A stretch of 64,000 nucleotides of DNA from Coriolopsis trogii (lineage: Eukaryota > Basidiomycota > Agaricomycetes > Polyporales > Polyporaceae), in contig JAHYIO010000003.1 of the NCBI GenBank assembly GCA_020543525.1, positions 3,534,001 to 3,598,000 of the forward strand, given 5' to 3'. The notes beneath the pieces are model-generated. The model did not search any database. It saw only the letters and a program-made list of their open reading frames with translations, and had not been told where the DNA came from. This document shows, in pieces, positions 1 to 11,259 of the stretch (position 1 is its first letter; each line of letters opens with the position of its first letter). The position numbers were made by a program, and so were the translations under genes.

Positions 1-2306
1 GGGATCAAATTTCGGCATGAGACAAAGCGGGCATAAATGTCAGGGCAACGCCGGTACGTCTTCTCTGTCCTCCTGTCTTCGCGTGCTGTAGGTGAGAGAT
101 GGTCAGACCAGTCAACATACAAAGATCCGAAGCGCCTCGGCACTATATGTCATAATACCTGTCATCCCCACGCAATCAGCGGCTCTCCTTGTTCCTTCAT
201 TGTGCTGGACGTTCTCAGACTGTCGACAGAATCTGGGACGCGACACTATAGCCATAGACGGCATGCATGCATCCGCCCAAGACCCGCACCAGCCGCGCTG
301 TGCATAAGCAGTGACCTAATTGAATTCAACGAACGAAACATACCGAGCGCTGATCGATTTCAACAAAGTTCAACTGTCTATTGCAAGGCGGGCGCGCTGC
401 GGGCGGGGACTGCCTGCATACCGCCTGATCTACCCCTGTGACGTCTGGGGACCTCGTACCCTATTGTAGCCTTGCTCCGATAGCCTCCAGGTCTGAGACG
501 ATGTTCAGCGAGCAGCGACTCCGGATAAGACCAGCACGGCGGTGAGATAATCGAACAGTAACGACTACCAAATCCTCTTAGGACACTGCACCCGAGATGG
601 TCGAGTGAAGCAGAAGTTCGAAGTCACGCTCTCCGCGCCTTCGACTTCCGCCTCTCCGCGCCTTCGAATTCTTCCACCTGCGGCGCACCATCTACGTGCG
701 AGGCACAGAGAAGTGACAGGGAGTGGAGCAAGCTGGAGAGACTGACAGCAGTGGCGATTATACTATCCCAGGGATGCAGCGGACTGAAGCCAGACACGGA
801 CGTAGCACAAAGAGAAGTGGGCGAAGTTACGCTGAGAGATGCGACGCGCAGCGGCGTGCCAGGCCCGCCACCATTGAGCGACTCTGACGGAGGGCGTGAG
901 CGCACCAGCCCTTCGCTTCATCTCCCGCCTTCTCCTCGCCTCCGTGTATTTTACAATACCCGCATTATCCGACAGTTGCAGCCCCAGCATCGATAAATGG
1001 AAGCTCAGGAGATGTACCCGCCGTAGTTTTTGGAATAGACCACGCTTGTCTTCCAAGTCGTATGAGATATGCAGCAGCCTGGCCCACCGGGCGACTCACT
1101 CGAGGTGTTCTCCCGCAAGCTTTGCTAGTCTCCAACACCTTCAGCCGAATTTTTTTTCTTTTGCAAACTCTCTCGACTCTGGCGGTCACCAGGCGTGCAC
1201 CCGAGGCGCATTCGGCAATACATGATAGTACTACGCACCTCCGTCTGTGTTCCACTCTTGTCACATCATTGACATGAATGGTTACTAGTTGATCTCAGGC
1301 CTCCCGGAGGTACTTCACCATACGGCGATCGTTCCCGATAATGGCGGCGGCATCAGAAAGTCCCCCTTTCTCTGAATGTCTGGAGGCGCGCCACGCGCCT
1401 GTTCTTGGCCTCTCTAGGCTCGTTTCTGCATAACCTGTTACTTTTCCCCTGGGTACGCAGGAGAGCAAAGTATCCCACTCACCTGTTCAGCCATTCCCAC
1501 TACATGCACAGAAAGTCAGTTTTACGGTAGATATGCAGGAAAAGAGCTGCTCGTCGTCCGCGGCGGCGTCGTGCATATGTATTTGATCGGAGCTCGACCC
1601 CATCGGGGCATGGACAGCGGCGCGTAAGCCATCACATAGTGGGTAAATCGTCCGGGTCGACCGCCTCGCAATGTAGGGGAGCCAACAGGGGAATCCGTGA
1701 AAAGTCTGAGCTATCCAGTTTCGGAGGGAATCTGGGCTATATCGTCGACGATAGCTTGCACAATTGTGAGGCCTCATCTTCTCCAGTTTCCGGTGAGACG
1801 TCTCAGTGAGTAGAACGTGTTCAGCAATGTGGAGCAGTACCATAGGTGAGTAGTCCGCTCTTGAGTACGATCAGATCTTTGGAAGACGCCACCCGCGTTT
1901 AAGTATTATACTGTGCCGATCACCGTAGTTTGTCGGGGATCGAATCACCCCCTACGACTATTAGAACTCAGATATATCGGACCCTGGCGGAGACTAAAAG
2001 CTCGTCGCCTCTGGTCCAGCCAGTTTCTGCGCGTAAGGTCTTCCGTTGACCCTTAGTATCTACACCTCCATGATGCTTTCTCCACCGAGACTGAAAAACT
2101 GAAGGAAACGCTTGCTTTGTTCTTTGGTCTTACGAGGAATGTAGCGCGCGCAGAGGCGGTAGAGCAGGATACTCAGAACTTCAAGTTAGGGCCCTGAAAC
2201 CAAATCTCCACGAGCCTCATACTCATTCGAAAACAGCATAGGTGCAGCTTGATACTGACGACATGCCGTACGTACGCAATGGAGCATCATGACTGGTCCG
2301 GGTCTC
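1..2306. other. No supportable gene
   Basis: Both strands carry only short open frames without recognisable motifs, low-complexity bias or a spliceable series of exons. The last part (about 2100-2306) is the 3' flank of the dehydrogenase on the minus strand. I see no repeat family shared with the rest of the window. Confidence 0.5.
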
Positions 2307-3563
2307 TCAGAATCCTCCTCCATTCGTCCATCCTCCGTCAGCGACAAGAATCTAGGCCGTATTCACGCGAGTCACAACTCGTTTTGACGGGATTGTACAC
2401 TCACTTTGTTCGTCATGTACCCATTCGTAGTCAGCATCAGGACAATGGAGGCGATCTCGTCCGGTTTTCCGAGCCGACCAATGGGTATCTTGCTCTAGTG
2501 ATCGATGGGCAGAATGAAGTGAGTTTGACGGACGTGACATATACAAGACGCTGGATACTGACTCTGATAGCGTCGGATGGGTTGGCCATCATCTCCGTAT
2601 CTACGCCGGCGGAGAAGAACCTCAGTCAGCAAGACGCGTAACTCCGGAGTTTATCAAGCACCCGTCGTACCTTCAATAAGAGCCGGCGCAACCCCGTTGG
2701 TCAACTATGGGGAGGGTGAGCTGACTGACACTTAGATTTCGTGATGGCTAAGACACTCACGATGCCCTCCTTGCAGTAACGCAACGACAGCCAGTGGATA
2801 AGCCCGTGTAGTGCCGACTTTGATGACGCGTATTGGGGTCCGATCACCCCGCCGGTACCAGCAGCAACGCTGTTATGGCAAAGTGAGTGTCTAGAGTACC
2901 CTGCGTTATGCAACAGGTCCAATCACCTCGAGGTGAAGATAATCCGTCCCCATTGTTTCTGCTGCATATACGGCAGGCACTTCTGCGCAAGCTGTGCGGT
3001 ATGAGAACTGTCAGCCAAGCTCTTCTTCATCAGCCGTTCGCGCCCTATCCCAGCGCGCTACATACTACGAAGCCGGTGCCGGTGTTTGTGCGCCACGTCT
3101 CCTCGAAGGACTCCGGGCTGACGGCTTGTATGTCCCCTTCAGGTCCGATCCTTGGACCAGTCACGCCGTGGTTGCTGAACAAGATGTCCGGATGTCCGAG
3201 CTTCTCGACCACCTCGTCGCACAATCTGCGCGCGTTGTCGTACGTAGAAAGATTTGCCTCGAATGCTATAGCGCGAACCCCAGGTGCGAGCTTCGTTAAC
3301 TCCGCGACGAGCGCATCGGCTTTCCCCTTTGATTTGGGCGATGAGTGATGCACGGCTATGGAGCATCCGCTGCGTGCGAACGCTCGTGCGGTCGCTTGCC
3401 CAATGCCACCTCTAGGTGCAGCAGCAGTGCGTGTGCCCGTGGTGCATTCATCAGCGCATGCGCGATCGTTCGAACGATGGGACTTATTGACTTACGTGCA
3501 ACCCGTAATCAAGGCGAGTTTGCCTTGAAGAGGGTATTGCGTTTCTGCTGTTGTGCCGGTCAT
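2307..3563 (-). CDS. Short-chain dehydrogenase/reductase (FabG-like), eight exons
   Basis: Predicted NAD(P)-dependent oxidoreductase of the classical SDR family; the substrate cannot be told. Exons read 3563-3496, 3411-3069, 2991-2927, 2869-2761, 2704-2671, 2600-2563, 2494-2405 and 2351-2307. Together they give 792 nt in one frame (263 aa), the usual length for classical SDRs. The Rossmann glycine motif TGCTGGIG is created by splicing exon 1 to exon 2. SNHG stands where NNAG is usual. The catalytic set is TSS, then YASSK with Tyr and Lys, and the C-terminal end is ADGGWTNGGGF. All seven introns have GT..AG borders and are about 53-84 bases. The ATG at 3563 directly precedes a normal short N-terminus before the first beta strand (KLALITG). 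The gene appears intact. Exons 5 and 6 are only 34 and 38 nt, so automatic gene finders could easily break this model. Confidence 0.9.
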
Positions 3564-3813
3564 GAGGGTGAGCAGATGAACGTTCGTTAAGAGACTTCCC
3601 AAGAACATAGCTCTTAAGTACTATATGCTCAGCGGTGACGCACCGCGGAACATGTGCGAAGCGATCAGATTAGCTACTGAGCAGATGACGTCGCCTCGGT
3701 GTTCTATAAGTATCGTATTGACCCACCTTCCGGCCCGATATCGACCTATGCGGAACGGCCATGCCGCGTAGGAAGGAACGGTCGAGAGCATGGCTTGACG
3801 CTCACCTTGGACA
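3564..3813. other. Intergenic spacer before the transposon
   Basis: This 250-bp stretch separates the dehydrogenase start from the transposon target-site duplication. I see no gene in it. It would hold the promoter of the minus-strand dehydrogenase. Confidence 0.5.
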
Positions 3814-3822
3814 GACTTGAAC
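3814..3822. repeat. Left 9-bp target-site duplication
   Basis: The sequence GACTTGAAC lies immediately outside the left terminal inverted repeat. It recurs exactly at 9781-9789, immediately outside the right one. A perfect 9-bp duplication is expected of a cut-and-paste insertion. Confidence 0.93.
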
Positions 3823-4092
3823 CAGGCTCCTAACCAGCCAGCCTTGCGTCGTCGTTCAACTATATCCTAGTTGCGAGGGTCGAGAATTCGAGCGTAGCGT
3901 ATACAGGAACGTAGCAGTACGTAGCCCATGTGAATCTCAGCCACTTGTATTTGAAGGACCGATCAAGTCAGACTGATGGGTCCGGCTATATTTCGCGCTC
4001 CGATACACAGGCTTGAAACTCCTAAACCTTAGACTTTGAAGACGACGCAAGGCAGGCTGGCAAACTATGTCGTGTGAAAGCTTGGTCAGCTT
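3823..4092 (+). repeat. Left terminal inverted repeat of the transposon
   Basis: The outer block 3823-3886 matches the reverse complement of 9717-9780, and the inner block 3959-4092 matches the reverse complement of 9502-9635, with no mismatch that I can find. The 20-mer at 3834-3853 recurs inverted at 4041-4060 with one mismatch. Each repeat therefore contains a small inverted pair that could be a protein-binding site or fold as a hairpin. Confidence 0.92.
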
Positions 4093-4183
4093 CGCGTGCC
4101 ACAGTGCAATGCTCCCGAGCAGCAGTGAGCTTCGAAGTTCCCAGCACCTGATCTTCACGTCACGGCTGTCGCTTGTCAACTCT

Positions 4184-6723
4184 ATGCCTGCTTCGGTTCC
4201 CTGCACTCTTTCTGACGATGACATCCGCCGCGAGACAAGACGGGTCTTCAATAAAACCCCATGCCAATTCCAAATTCGTGTCTGTCGTGCCCAGTTGGAG
4301 AGACGAAACGTTATCAGTATCGCACCGACAGGTTCCGGGAAGACCTTGTCGTACTTCATGACACTTGCATTCGCTCAAGAATCGGTGATCATACTTGTGA
4401 CTGCCCTGAATGTCCTAGGCGAGCAGTTTGTGCGGGAGGCGAGGGGAGCAGGATTTCCGGCAGTCTTTGTTAATGCAGAGAATAATCACAATGCCACTTT
4501 TACCGTGCGTACTTGCTACTGTCTGAGCCACATTTGCCCAATGGTCGTTGCAAGCATAGGCAATCCAACAATTGAAGTACCGCGTTGTCGTTATCAATCC
4601 GGGCATTCTAGTGGAACGAAATGGGCGTTGTGCAAGATTTCTGTGGTCGAACAAGGTGTTCATGGCGGAACTCCAAAACATCATATTTGATGAAGCTCAT
4701 TGCATAGTGCAGTGGGGCAACACATTCCGCGTGGAATACAAGGAGGCTACAAATGTTCTCTGGCTGATACCTAATATCCCGATCTGCCTCTCGTCAGCTA
4801 CCATACCCGGTCCCATGCTAGTCGAACTTGTTGAGAAGTTTCGCTTTGGCTCGGACTACACGCTGTTCCACCGGTCCAATGACCGATACAACATCGCATA
4901 TGCTGTTGTCAAAATGAAACATGCTCAGAACTCCTATGAAGATCTCGCCTTCCTGGTGCCTCGGGACTGGAAGGAAGGTGATGCGCCACCGGCAAAGTTC
5001 ATGGTGTTTTTTGACAGCAAACGGGAGGCCGAGCAGGCTTCTAAATATCTCGCGGGAAGGGTATCTTTATTGCTCCGCATGAAGATACCCTGGTTCCATG
5101 CGAGTATGACAAAGTTTTTCTGTGTTGAGGAGGTGGCAAACTTCTCGGATGGAGGGACTTGGGGCCTGGCGGCTACAGATTGTGGCGGTATGGTAAGTAG
5201 AGTGGTTTCGATGCATGTTTGCTATATTAAATTAACCACGATATACAGGGACTGGACATAAGAGACATCATGATCATTGTCCAGTGGCGTGTTCCAAAGG
5301 ACATGAATACCATGATGCAGCGTTTCAGGCGCGCAGCACGGGATCCATCTATACAGGGTGTTGCAATTCTAATCGCCGAGCCACACTGGTTCTATGATGA
5401 ATTGGTCAAGAAGCAGGCACGCCAGACCAGAAAGAGGTTGCGTGAAGCTGAGAGGAGGAGCGCTGCAAAGCGGAGGAGATTGGGCAGACTAACCTGCGGT
5501 ACGTCTCAGGCTCCAGTATTTCAGCGTTCAAAGCCTGCATTCTAAAACTGATTATCTTGTAGCCTTGGGTGCTGCTCAGAATGCTGCCGTGCCAGAATTC
5601 GTATTCAGACCAGGACCAGTGGTCAGCGGAGGAGCGGGAGCGGAGGAGGTGCGTTCTGATGAAGATGCAAGCGCAAGCGAGGATGAAGATGGCGCAGGTC
5701 AAGACACTGAAGATCAGCCAGCTTCAAGAAGTGGACCTCTGAGCGAAAAGCAAGTGGAATCTGTTCTATTCGATGAGGACGGGCAGCCACGGGCACAGAG
5801 AGCAAGTACAGCGAAGGGCAAGACACGTAGCCGGCGCTCGAAGCCTGTTGAGCGCGAAGTCTGCCTTCTTACAAATGCTGACGTTCTTAGCGGTAGGAAG
5901 CGTTGCCGCCGCTATCATTTCAACGAGTTCTTCTCCAACGACAAGGCTGGTACGCTCACTCTCTACTTCATGCTCTCTGGACGAGCTTCTGACTATTCTC
6001 ATGCCTCAGTCCCTGATCCTGTTATCTGTTGCAACCGGTGCACTCCCAACAGGGCTGCAATCTGCTGCGACCTCTGCGACCCTACTACAGTTATGTTGAT
6101 GATTCCAGCTCACAACGACTCACCATCCACCCTTTCACGCACTGCAACTCAGACCAAGATCCCGCCTTATGAACCTACGTCAGGGGACAAGGCTTTACGT
6201 CAAGCCCTTCACCAATGGCGCGAGAACAAGGGTCGGTCTCTATACGGAGGGTTCGACTTGTACGGTCCGGATCTCTTCATGCACTTCTGGATTGTCAACC
6301 GCATCGTCGATCTTGCTCACAGCCATAAGCTGGAGAGCATAGACGATCTCGAGGCTCAGACAAAGTGGTGTTTTGCTCAAGACTACGGTGCGGAGATCGT
6401 TGAGCTTGTCCGCACCCATTGTCCCAAACCCTCCCTCCCTTTACCATTTATCACCACCCCATTGGCTGCTTGCTCCCGGGAGAACCAGTCAGGACTGCAA
6501 CAGCCAAACTCCCCCCTCGCAAACCGAACCCGGCGGGCATCACCAACATGCAGTGCTTGTGGACAAAAGGGTCATCGAAGTGAGTGATTTAGTACAGACA
6601 CATCCCCTCATTTTCTTATCTTTTCATTCCTCTGCAGAGAACAGCCCGCATTGTCAGAACAAACGGAACGACACAACTTGTGGCACGGAGAACCACCCAT
6701 CAGCTCCGGCAGCAGAGGCTTAG
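4184..6723 (+). CDS. RecQ-like SF2 DNA helicase with zinc-knuckle tail, transposon-encoded
   Basis: Five exons (4184-4504, 4560-5192, 5249-5498, 5563-6579, 6638-6723) join in frame to 768 aa. Visible helicase motifs, in order, are Walker A APTGSGKT (residues 47-54), the DEAH box (151-154), SSAT (185-188), ATDCGGMGLDI (motif V, across the third exon boundary) and motif VI read as QRFRRAARD (342-350). RecQ proteins usually have QxxGRAGRD in motif VI, so one or two glycines are replaced. Residues 400-480 are acidic and low-complexity. The C-terminus has C731, C734, H739 and C746, a CX2CX4HX6C zinc-knuckle-like motif completed only after the last splice. The ATG at 4184 lies just inside the left inverted repeat and precedes a family-typical N-terminus. 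No RQC or HRDC domain is visible. Inference: it assists excision, repair or copying of the element. Confidence 0.88.
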
Positions 6724-6754
6724 TGAGTTCATGAAATACAGGTTGATCTATGTC

Positions 6755-9433
6755 TCATGCATCAACGGCTTCTAGATCATCTAGCTCAACAACATCTCCG
6801 TCCACTTCATCTGCAGTCCCATCGATGCCCTCGCCCTCGGTGGTCTCTGTGCTGTTGCCGCCCTTTGTTGTAGTTTGTAGAATATATGCCCCATCTCGAA
6901 GATGATCGTCCAACAATACATCTGCAGCTCGTTGCGGTGTGAATGAATGACAACCATGTTTCTCTAACTGATCTCGAAGGATGTTGATCGTGTTTGTGAT
7001 GTTCGGAGGTGCGTGGCGGACAGAACGGTGCAGAAGATGAAAGCTGTCTTGAAATATCGTATGTACCTTCCTGAACAGTTCGATCAGCGGCGACTGTTTC
7101 AGTATGAGCTCGAATGTCCGGGTGTAGCCTGAGCTGCCGTACACAACTTTCGTAAACAGATTCATCAGTTCAACGAGCCAGTCTACAGCGCGAAAACCAT
7201 CAGGTCTGCCAGTCGGGTTGCACAGCCAATTCAGGCGTATGGCACGCCTATTCAGCGACGAAATGGTGAGTACATGGTACCAATTGAACACATGTTAAGA
7301 CAGAGTACTTACGCAAGCCGGGGAGGATAGACATGATTGAGGTCGTTCATGATGTGCACAAGCTCGGATGCGTACTTGTGTTTGCCGACCTTCTTGAACA
7401 CACAGACCCAATGGATGAACGTCCGCTCGACGCGTCCAATGTCTCCAAACTTCATGGCATCACAGAGTTCCAGATAGAATAGAAGACGGCCAAGGATTAG
7501 AGAGGAGTTACGGAACTCCCCGTCTGTTGACAACCGCTGGTCGACGTAGTTGGAGACAAGGCGGAGAGACATAGCCTCGAGGTCCTCCCAGGACGGATCG
7601 GATGCTGCGAACTCCTCCAGAGAGGTACATGTTCTGGTAGATTTCGCAGCTTCTACCCGCCATACGTCGAGCATCCGAGCAGCTGCGCATTGGTGGATGA
7701 TATCATGAACGAGGCGGTAACCGGGCTTGCTCCCAATCCGTCCAGAGTCGTGAGGTCGAATCTTGCATGCATGCTGATAGAGGCTGTTTGGGTCTGCGCG
7801 GAGGCTCTTCGGTTCGATGAACATCCTCCAGATAGCATCGGCGCATGCCATTTGAAGATGGAAAAGCCCGAGGACGAAAATGACAAACTGCAGTCGACGC
7901 CCCCCTGTAGACTCGATAGACCGTGACTGCTTGATACCCTGTATGCGCTCCCCGGTCCCAAGATCACCGTGGAAGAGCAGCACGCTATCGTCAAGGTCGT
8001 GGACACCGGGATAATCGGCTGGATCACCTAAACCGGCCTGCGACAATAACTCCTCGATGATTCGTGCCTGCCCATCGTGTGTAGACTGGTTGATATCCAT
8101 AGCGCGGCACGGGACATGCGTAGTTCGCTTGACTGGGATTTGTAGTACCGTCTCCGGTCGTCCGAGCTTGTCTCGATAGCGCTCGAAAGCCCCACAATGT
8201 GAGACAAGAGCGTTGCGGAAGTGCCATGCCAGAAGTCGCGTCTCGAGGTTCGGGCCGGACGTGCTTTCAGGCGGCGGTAAGCAGTCTATCCACGTTCTCC
8301 GGGGTCGGCGTTGGTGTTTAGGTATGAATGGATTGGAAGGGTCGCTACTCCACAGCTCAGCTGAGCACTGAAGATCGCTGGGTACAACACCATGCTCCAA
8401 AGGAAAGATAAGGGCGGACGTAGCGTGCTGTAAAGTTGATCCGGATCTCTCTACTGTCGGCAGCCAGGACTTGAAATCCATGTCGAAGTTGTCGTATGCG
8501 AATGCAGCTGCGAGAGTCTGCGCAAGCCGGCGTATAGCTTCGGAGGAGTTGCGGGAGAGGGAGTTGATCATGTCGTGTATGGCGGTCAAGGAAATCGACA
8601 GTCCAGCATGGGCAAGGACCTCTATCAAGAGCTCGGGCGCAGATGTAGAATGACAGAAGAGCCCAATGAGGCTCGGAATCGCATTACATTGCTGGTTCGT
8701 ACTAAACATGATGATTGAGATGATCATGACGAGTCTCTGCATCAGAGGCGATTAGTTCAGTCAATGCATGCGGAAAACGCACACTCACAATACGATGAAT
8801 AGCAGCGCCACGATTAGCTGCGCGTCGCTGCCGCTTGGAGGGACGATCCTCGGGATTTTCAGCACTCGAGCTGCGAGACTCGTCTCCGTCTTCCAGTCCA
8901 TCGGTGGTGTTCTCATTTTCCAACTGTGCCCAATACTCATCCTCGTCGTCCATGTTAGAGCCATGTCCAGGGTGACCGGCTTGCGATGCTCTAGAAGAGC
9001 GGTCCCGGTCGACATCTCCACCAGCGCGGCGCCGAGCGCGCCCCGGATCGCTCACCAGGAGTGTACTGAGAGCTCTCCATAGAGCGGGAGCCTCAGTCTC
9101 GAGCGTCTGTGCCATCCCCTCAAGTGAGAACGCGTGAACTTGATCGGCTTTGGCATGGCGTGCGCTGAAATGCCACCCGGTTTCTTTCTTGACAAGCTTG
9201 CGGACCTCTTCAGTGAGGGTCTTGACCGTGTACTCGAGGCAGAAAGAGGTGACTAGAGGACAAAGGCAAGCTAGTGATAGGAAGAAGCCAAGCAGCTCAG
9301 TGAACTCTGCGAGGAATTGGTGCCGGAGAGGAGCATCATGATAAGCAGGATCAGAGAGCAGAACAACTAAGAATTGGCCAATGCTGAATGTTCCGAAGGC
9401 AGCGACAACGCGATCCACAGCGGTCCGATCCAT
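6755..9433 (-). CDS. DUF6589-like protein, candidate transposase of the element
   Basis: Three exons (9433-8789, 8736-7313, 7247-6755) join in frame to 853 aa. From memory of the family, residues about 216-850 resemble DUF6589 proteins of Agaricomycetes: YDNFDMDF (296-303), HGDLGTGE (471-478), FHLQMACADAIW (507-518) and GDIGRVER..GKHKYASEL (646-674). I know of no assigned function. The position inside intact inverted repeats next to a helicase makes a transposase the natural reading. Conserved acidic residues D297/D300/D302, D473 and D647/E652 could form an RNase H-like catalytic set, but this is inference. The N-terminal 215 residues are basic and Ser/Arg-rich, perhaps DNA-binding. The ATG at 9433 is the first after the right inverted repeat; an in-frame ATG at 9520 lies within that repeat and is less likely. 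The tail is acidic (EVDGDVVELDDLEAVDA). Confidence 0.82.
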
Positions 9434-9501
9434 GTCGACGAGGAAGACGCGTCGGACGCGTCGACGTCGCTGTATACGCGAGACGCGTCCTACTTTGCAC
9501 C

Positions 9502-9780
9502 AAGCTGACCAAGCTTTCACACGACATAGTTTGCCAGCCTGCCTTGCGTCGTCTTCAAAGTCTAAGGTTTAGGAGTTTCAAGCCTGTGTATCGGAGCGCG
9601 AAATATAGCCGGACCCATCAGTCTGACTTGATCGGACATTGAGTACTAGTGGCTGATATTCTCGTACTACTAGTACAGATTCCACCGAAGTACTCTACTC
9701 CACCTCCACATCCCATTTCTCGACCCTCGCAACTAGGATATAGTTGAACGACGACGCAAGGCTGGCTGGTTAGGAGCCTG
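9502..9780 (-). repeat. Right terminal inverted repeat of the transposon
   Basis: This is the mirror of 3823-4092: inner block 9502-9635 (134 bp) and outer block 9717-9780 (64 bp), both identical to the left end. The 20-mers at 9534-9553 and 9750-9769 repeat the internal inverted pair seen in the left repeat. The intervening 81 bp have diverged from the left copy and differ in length. Confidence 0.92.
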
Positions 9781-9789
9781 GACTTGAAC
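9781..9789. repeat. Right 9-bp target-site duplication
   Basis: GACTTGAAC follows directly on the outermost base of the right inverted repeat, identical to 3814-3822. Confidence 0.93.
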
Positions 9790-9903
9790 GCGATATTCAC
9801 GAAATTTGGTAGACGCGAGATTCTTCTTTACATTCTTGTTCTGATCCTCGATCTATAAGATATAGTTACATACAGGTCGTCGAACCAACAGGGCACCACA
9901 GAA

Positions 9904-11181
9904 TCATTCCACTTCCTTGTCCCCTCCCACAAACGCTCGCAGCGTCTTCTCTGGCAAGTCCCAATGCGCCTGTGCCGATGGAGTTAGCTGCCATGCCGCA
10001 TCTGCAGCAGAGAAAGTGCTCACGAAGTGGTTCCCGCCCCGGAAGCGCACCCAGTTCACATCCCGCACTTTGCGACCCGCTCTGCGCTCCTCTTCAAGCT
10101 CGTTGGCCAGCGTCCACCGGGCCAAGGTCATCTCCCAGGTCGACCTGTCGCACCACAGGTATCGCAGCTCGACTTTCCGCCAGTCATCCGTGCCGTCTGG
10201 GAGGTCGTCGCCCAGGATGAAAGCTCCCCTCCTGAGCGAGGTGTAGGTCCCGTGTGCGATGCTTGCCTGGACAAGGAGCTGCTCGCTTCCTCCAACTTCT
10301 CCAGGTGGACCGTACGTGGATTCTGATAGCTCCTCCGGAGACATAGTCGCCGTCGTAGGCGGCGGGTGCTTGAGCCCGTTCCGCGACTCAAGTGCTGCGA
10401 TACCTCCCTCTGAAAGCTCCCCATGGGCATAATAGCTGGCTACCCACGTCGCGAAGCGGCCTATCCTTTCTTCTGGGGAAAGCAGTGGGTCGTGGAGAGG
10501 ATGGTACAGATCCTGCGGTATCTGGTACCCATGGCAGACGTAAGACGCATCTGTCATGTGATGATTAGCATCCTGGTTGGCTTGAATCGAGATGGCTGAC
10601 GCATACCGTAGAACACCAATCGTCGAATATATTCGCTCAGGCGAACATCGCCAACAGGAAACGAGGTCGCGTGCGCAAGGAGTGCGGAGATGAACACCGC
10701 TCCCAAGGACCATCCGACGACGACCAGGCCGCCCTTCTGCCCATCAGTGGAGGGCCGAACAACGTCGCCGTCCTTGATGAGTGCCACTAGGTAATCGTGC
10801 AATTCATGGGCCCGCTCCTTCATGAACTCCTCCGTGCCCTTGACCGCGTCCGGAGAGCCAGCAGGGGCAGTCGCAAGGGCAGCAAGTGTCGCTCGCTCCT
10901 CTTCAGAGAACGAGGCGGCCCCAGGGTAGTCGCGGCGATTCACGAGGACGATGCGCGTGTTGTACTTGGGTCCATAGGGGACAAGTTTCTTGAAGTTGCC
11001 TAGAAGGTGAGTTAGACGCGAGCAATGTCAAAATAGCGCCCTTGGGGAGAATATGTAGCGGGGCACTCTCACCAGCATGGAACCCGTAGCCGTGTATCAC
11101 GACCAACGTGGTGTAGTCGGTGCTGCCCTCAGGAACCCCCGAGTCGAGGTACGTGCCGAGCAGAGAGCTGGAATATGCCAT
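9904..11181 (-). CDS. Alpha/beta-hydrolase family protein
   Basis: Three exons (11181-11073, 10999-10607, 10550-9904) join in frame to 382 aa. The N-terminal strand ends in VVIHGYGFHAG, an oxyanion-hole HG motif. The nucleophile elbow is VVGWSLGAVF with the predicted catalytic Ser in GWSLG. A C-terminal RGGNHFVSTF contains a plausible catalytic His. No signal peptide is seen, so a cytosolic enzyme is likely; the substrate is unknown. A TATA-like box lies about 72 bp upstream of the ATG. A decayed relative lies upstream at about 12160-12600. This model joins frames that look like separate short genes if splicing is ignored. Confidence 0.87.
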
Positions 11182-11252
11182 ATATGGAACTGTAGACGCT
11201 GGATAGGCGGGAGTGTCTTGCGCTTGGCTTGACCGTCTTCTTTCCAGGCTGG

Positions 11253-11259
11253 TTTATAT
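11253..11259 (-). promoter_or_regulatory. TATA box of the hydrolase gene
   Basis: The minus strand reads ATATAAA about 72 bp before the hydrolase ATG at 11181, a normal distance for a fungal TATA box plus leader. Confidence 0.55.

Larger units (their letters stand above)
3823..9780. mobile_element. Two-gene TIR DNA transposon (RecQ-like helicase plus DUF6589-like protein)
   Basis: The element is 5,958 bp. It starts with CAGGCTCCTAACC and ends with the reverse complement. Both ends carry long terminal inverted repeats (3823-4092 and 9502-9780) built of an outer block of 64 bp and an inner block of 134 bp. Each block is identical between the two ends; the blocks are separated by about 72-81 bp of diverged sequence. 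A perfect 9-bp direct repeat flanks the unit. Inside are two convergent, spliced, uninterrupted genes whose stop codons are 31 bp apart: a helicase (+) and a DUF6589-like protein (-). Long repeats and a 9-bp duplication resemble the Mutator superfamily. I see no recognisable MULE transposase, no Helitron Rep domain and no KDZ transposase. The identity of the ends and intactness of both genes indicate recent movement. Confidence 0.9.

Noticed and set aside
3823..9780. Helitron, KDZ or Crypton identity for the helicase-bearing element
   Set aside because: Inverted ends and a 9-bp duplication exclude rolling-circle Helitrons. There is no tyrosine recombinase, and I see none of the KDZ transposase signatures. 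The helicase is RecQ-like, not Pif1-like.
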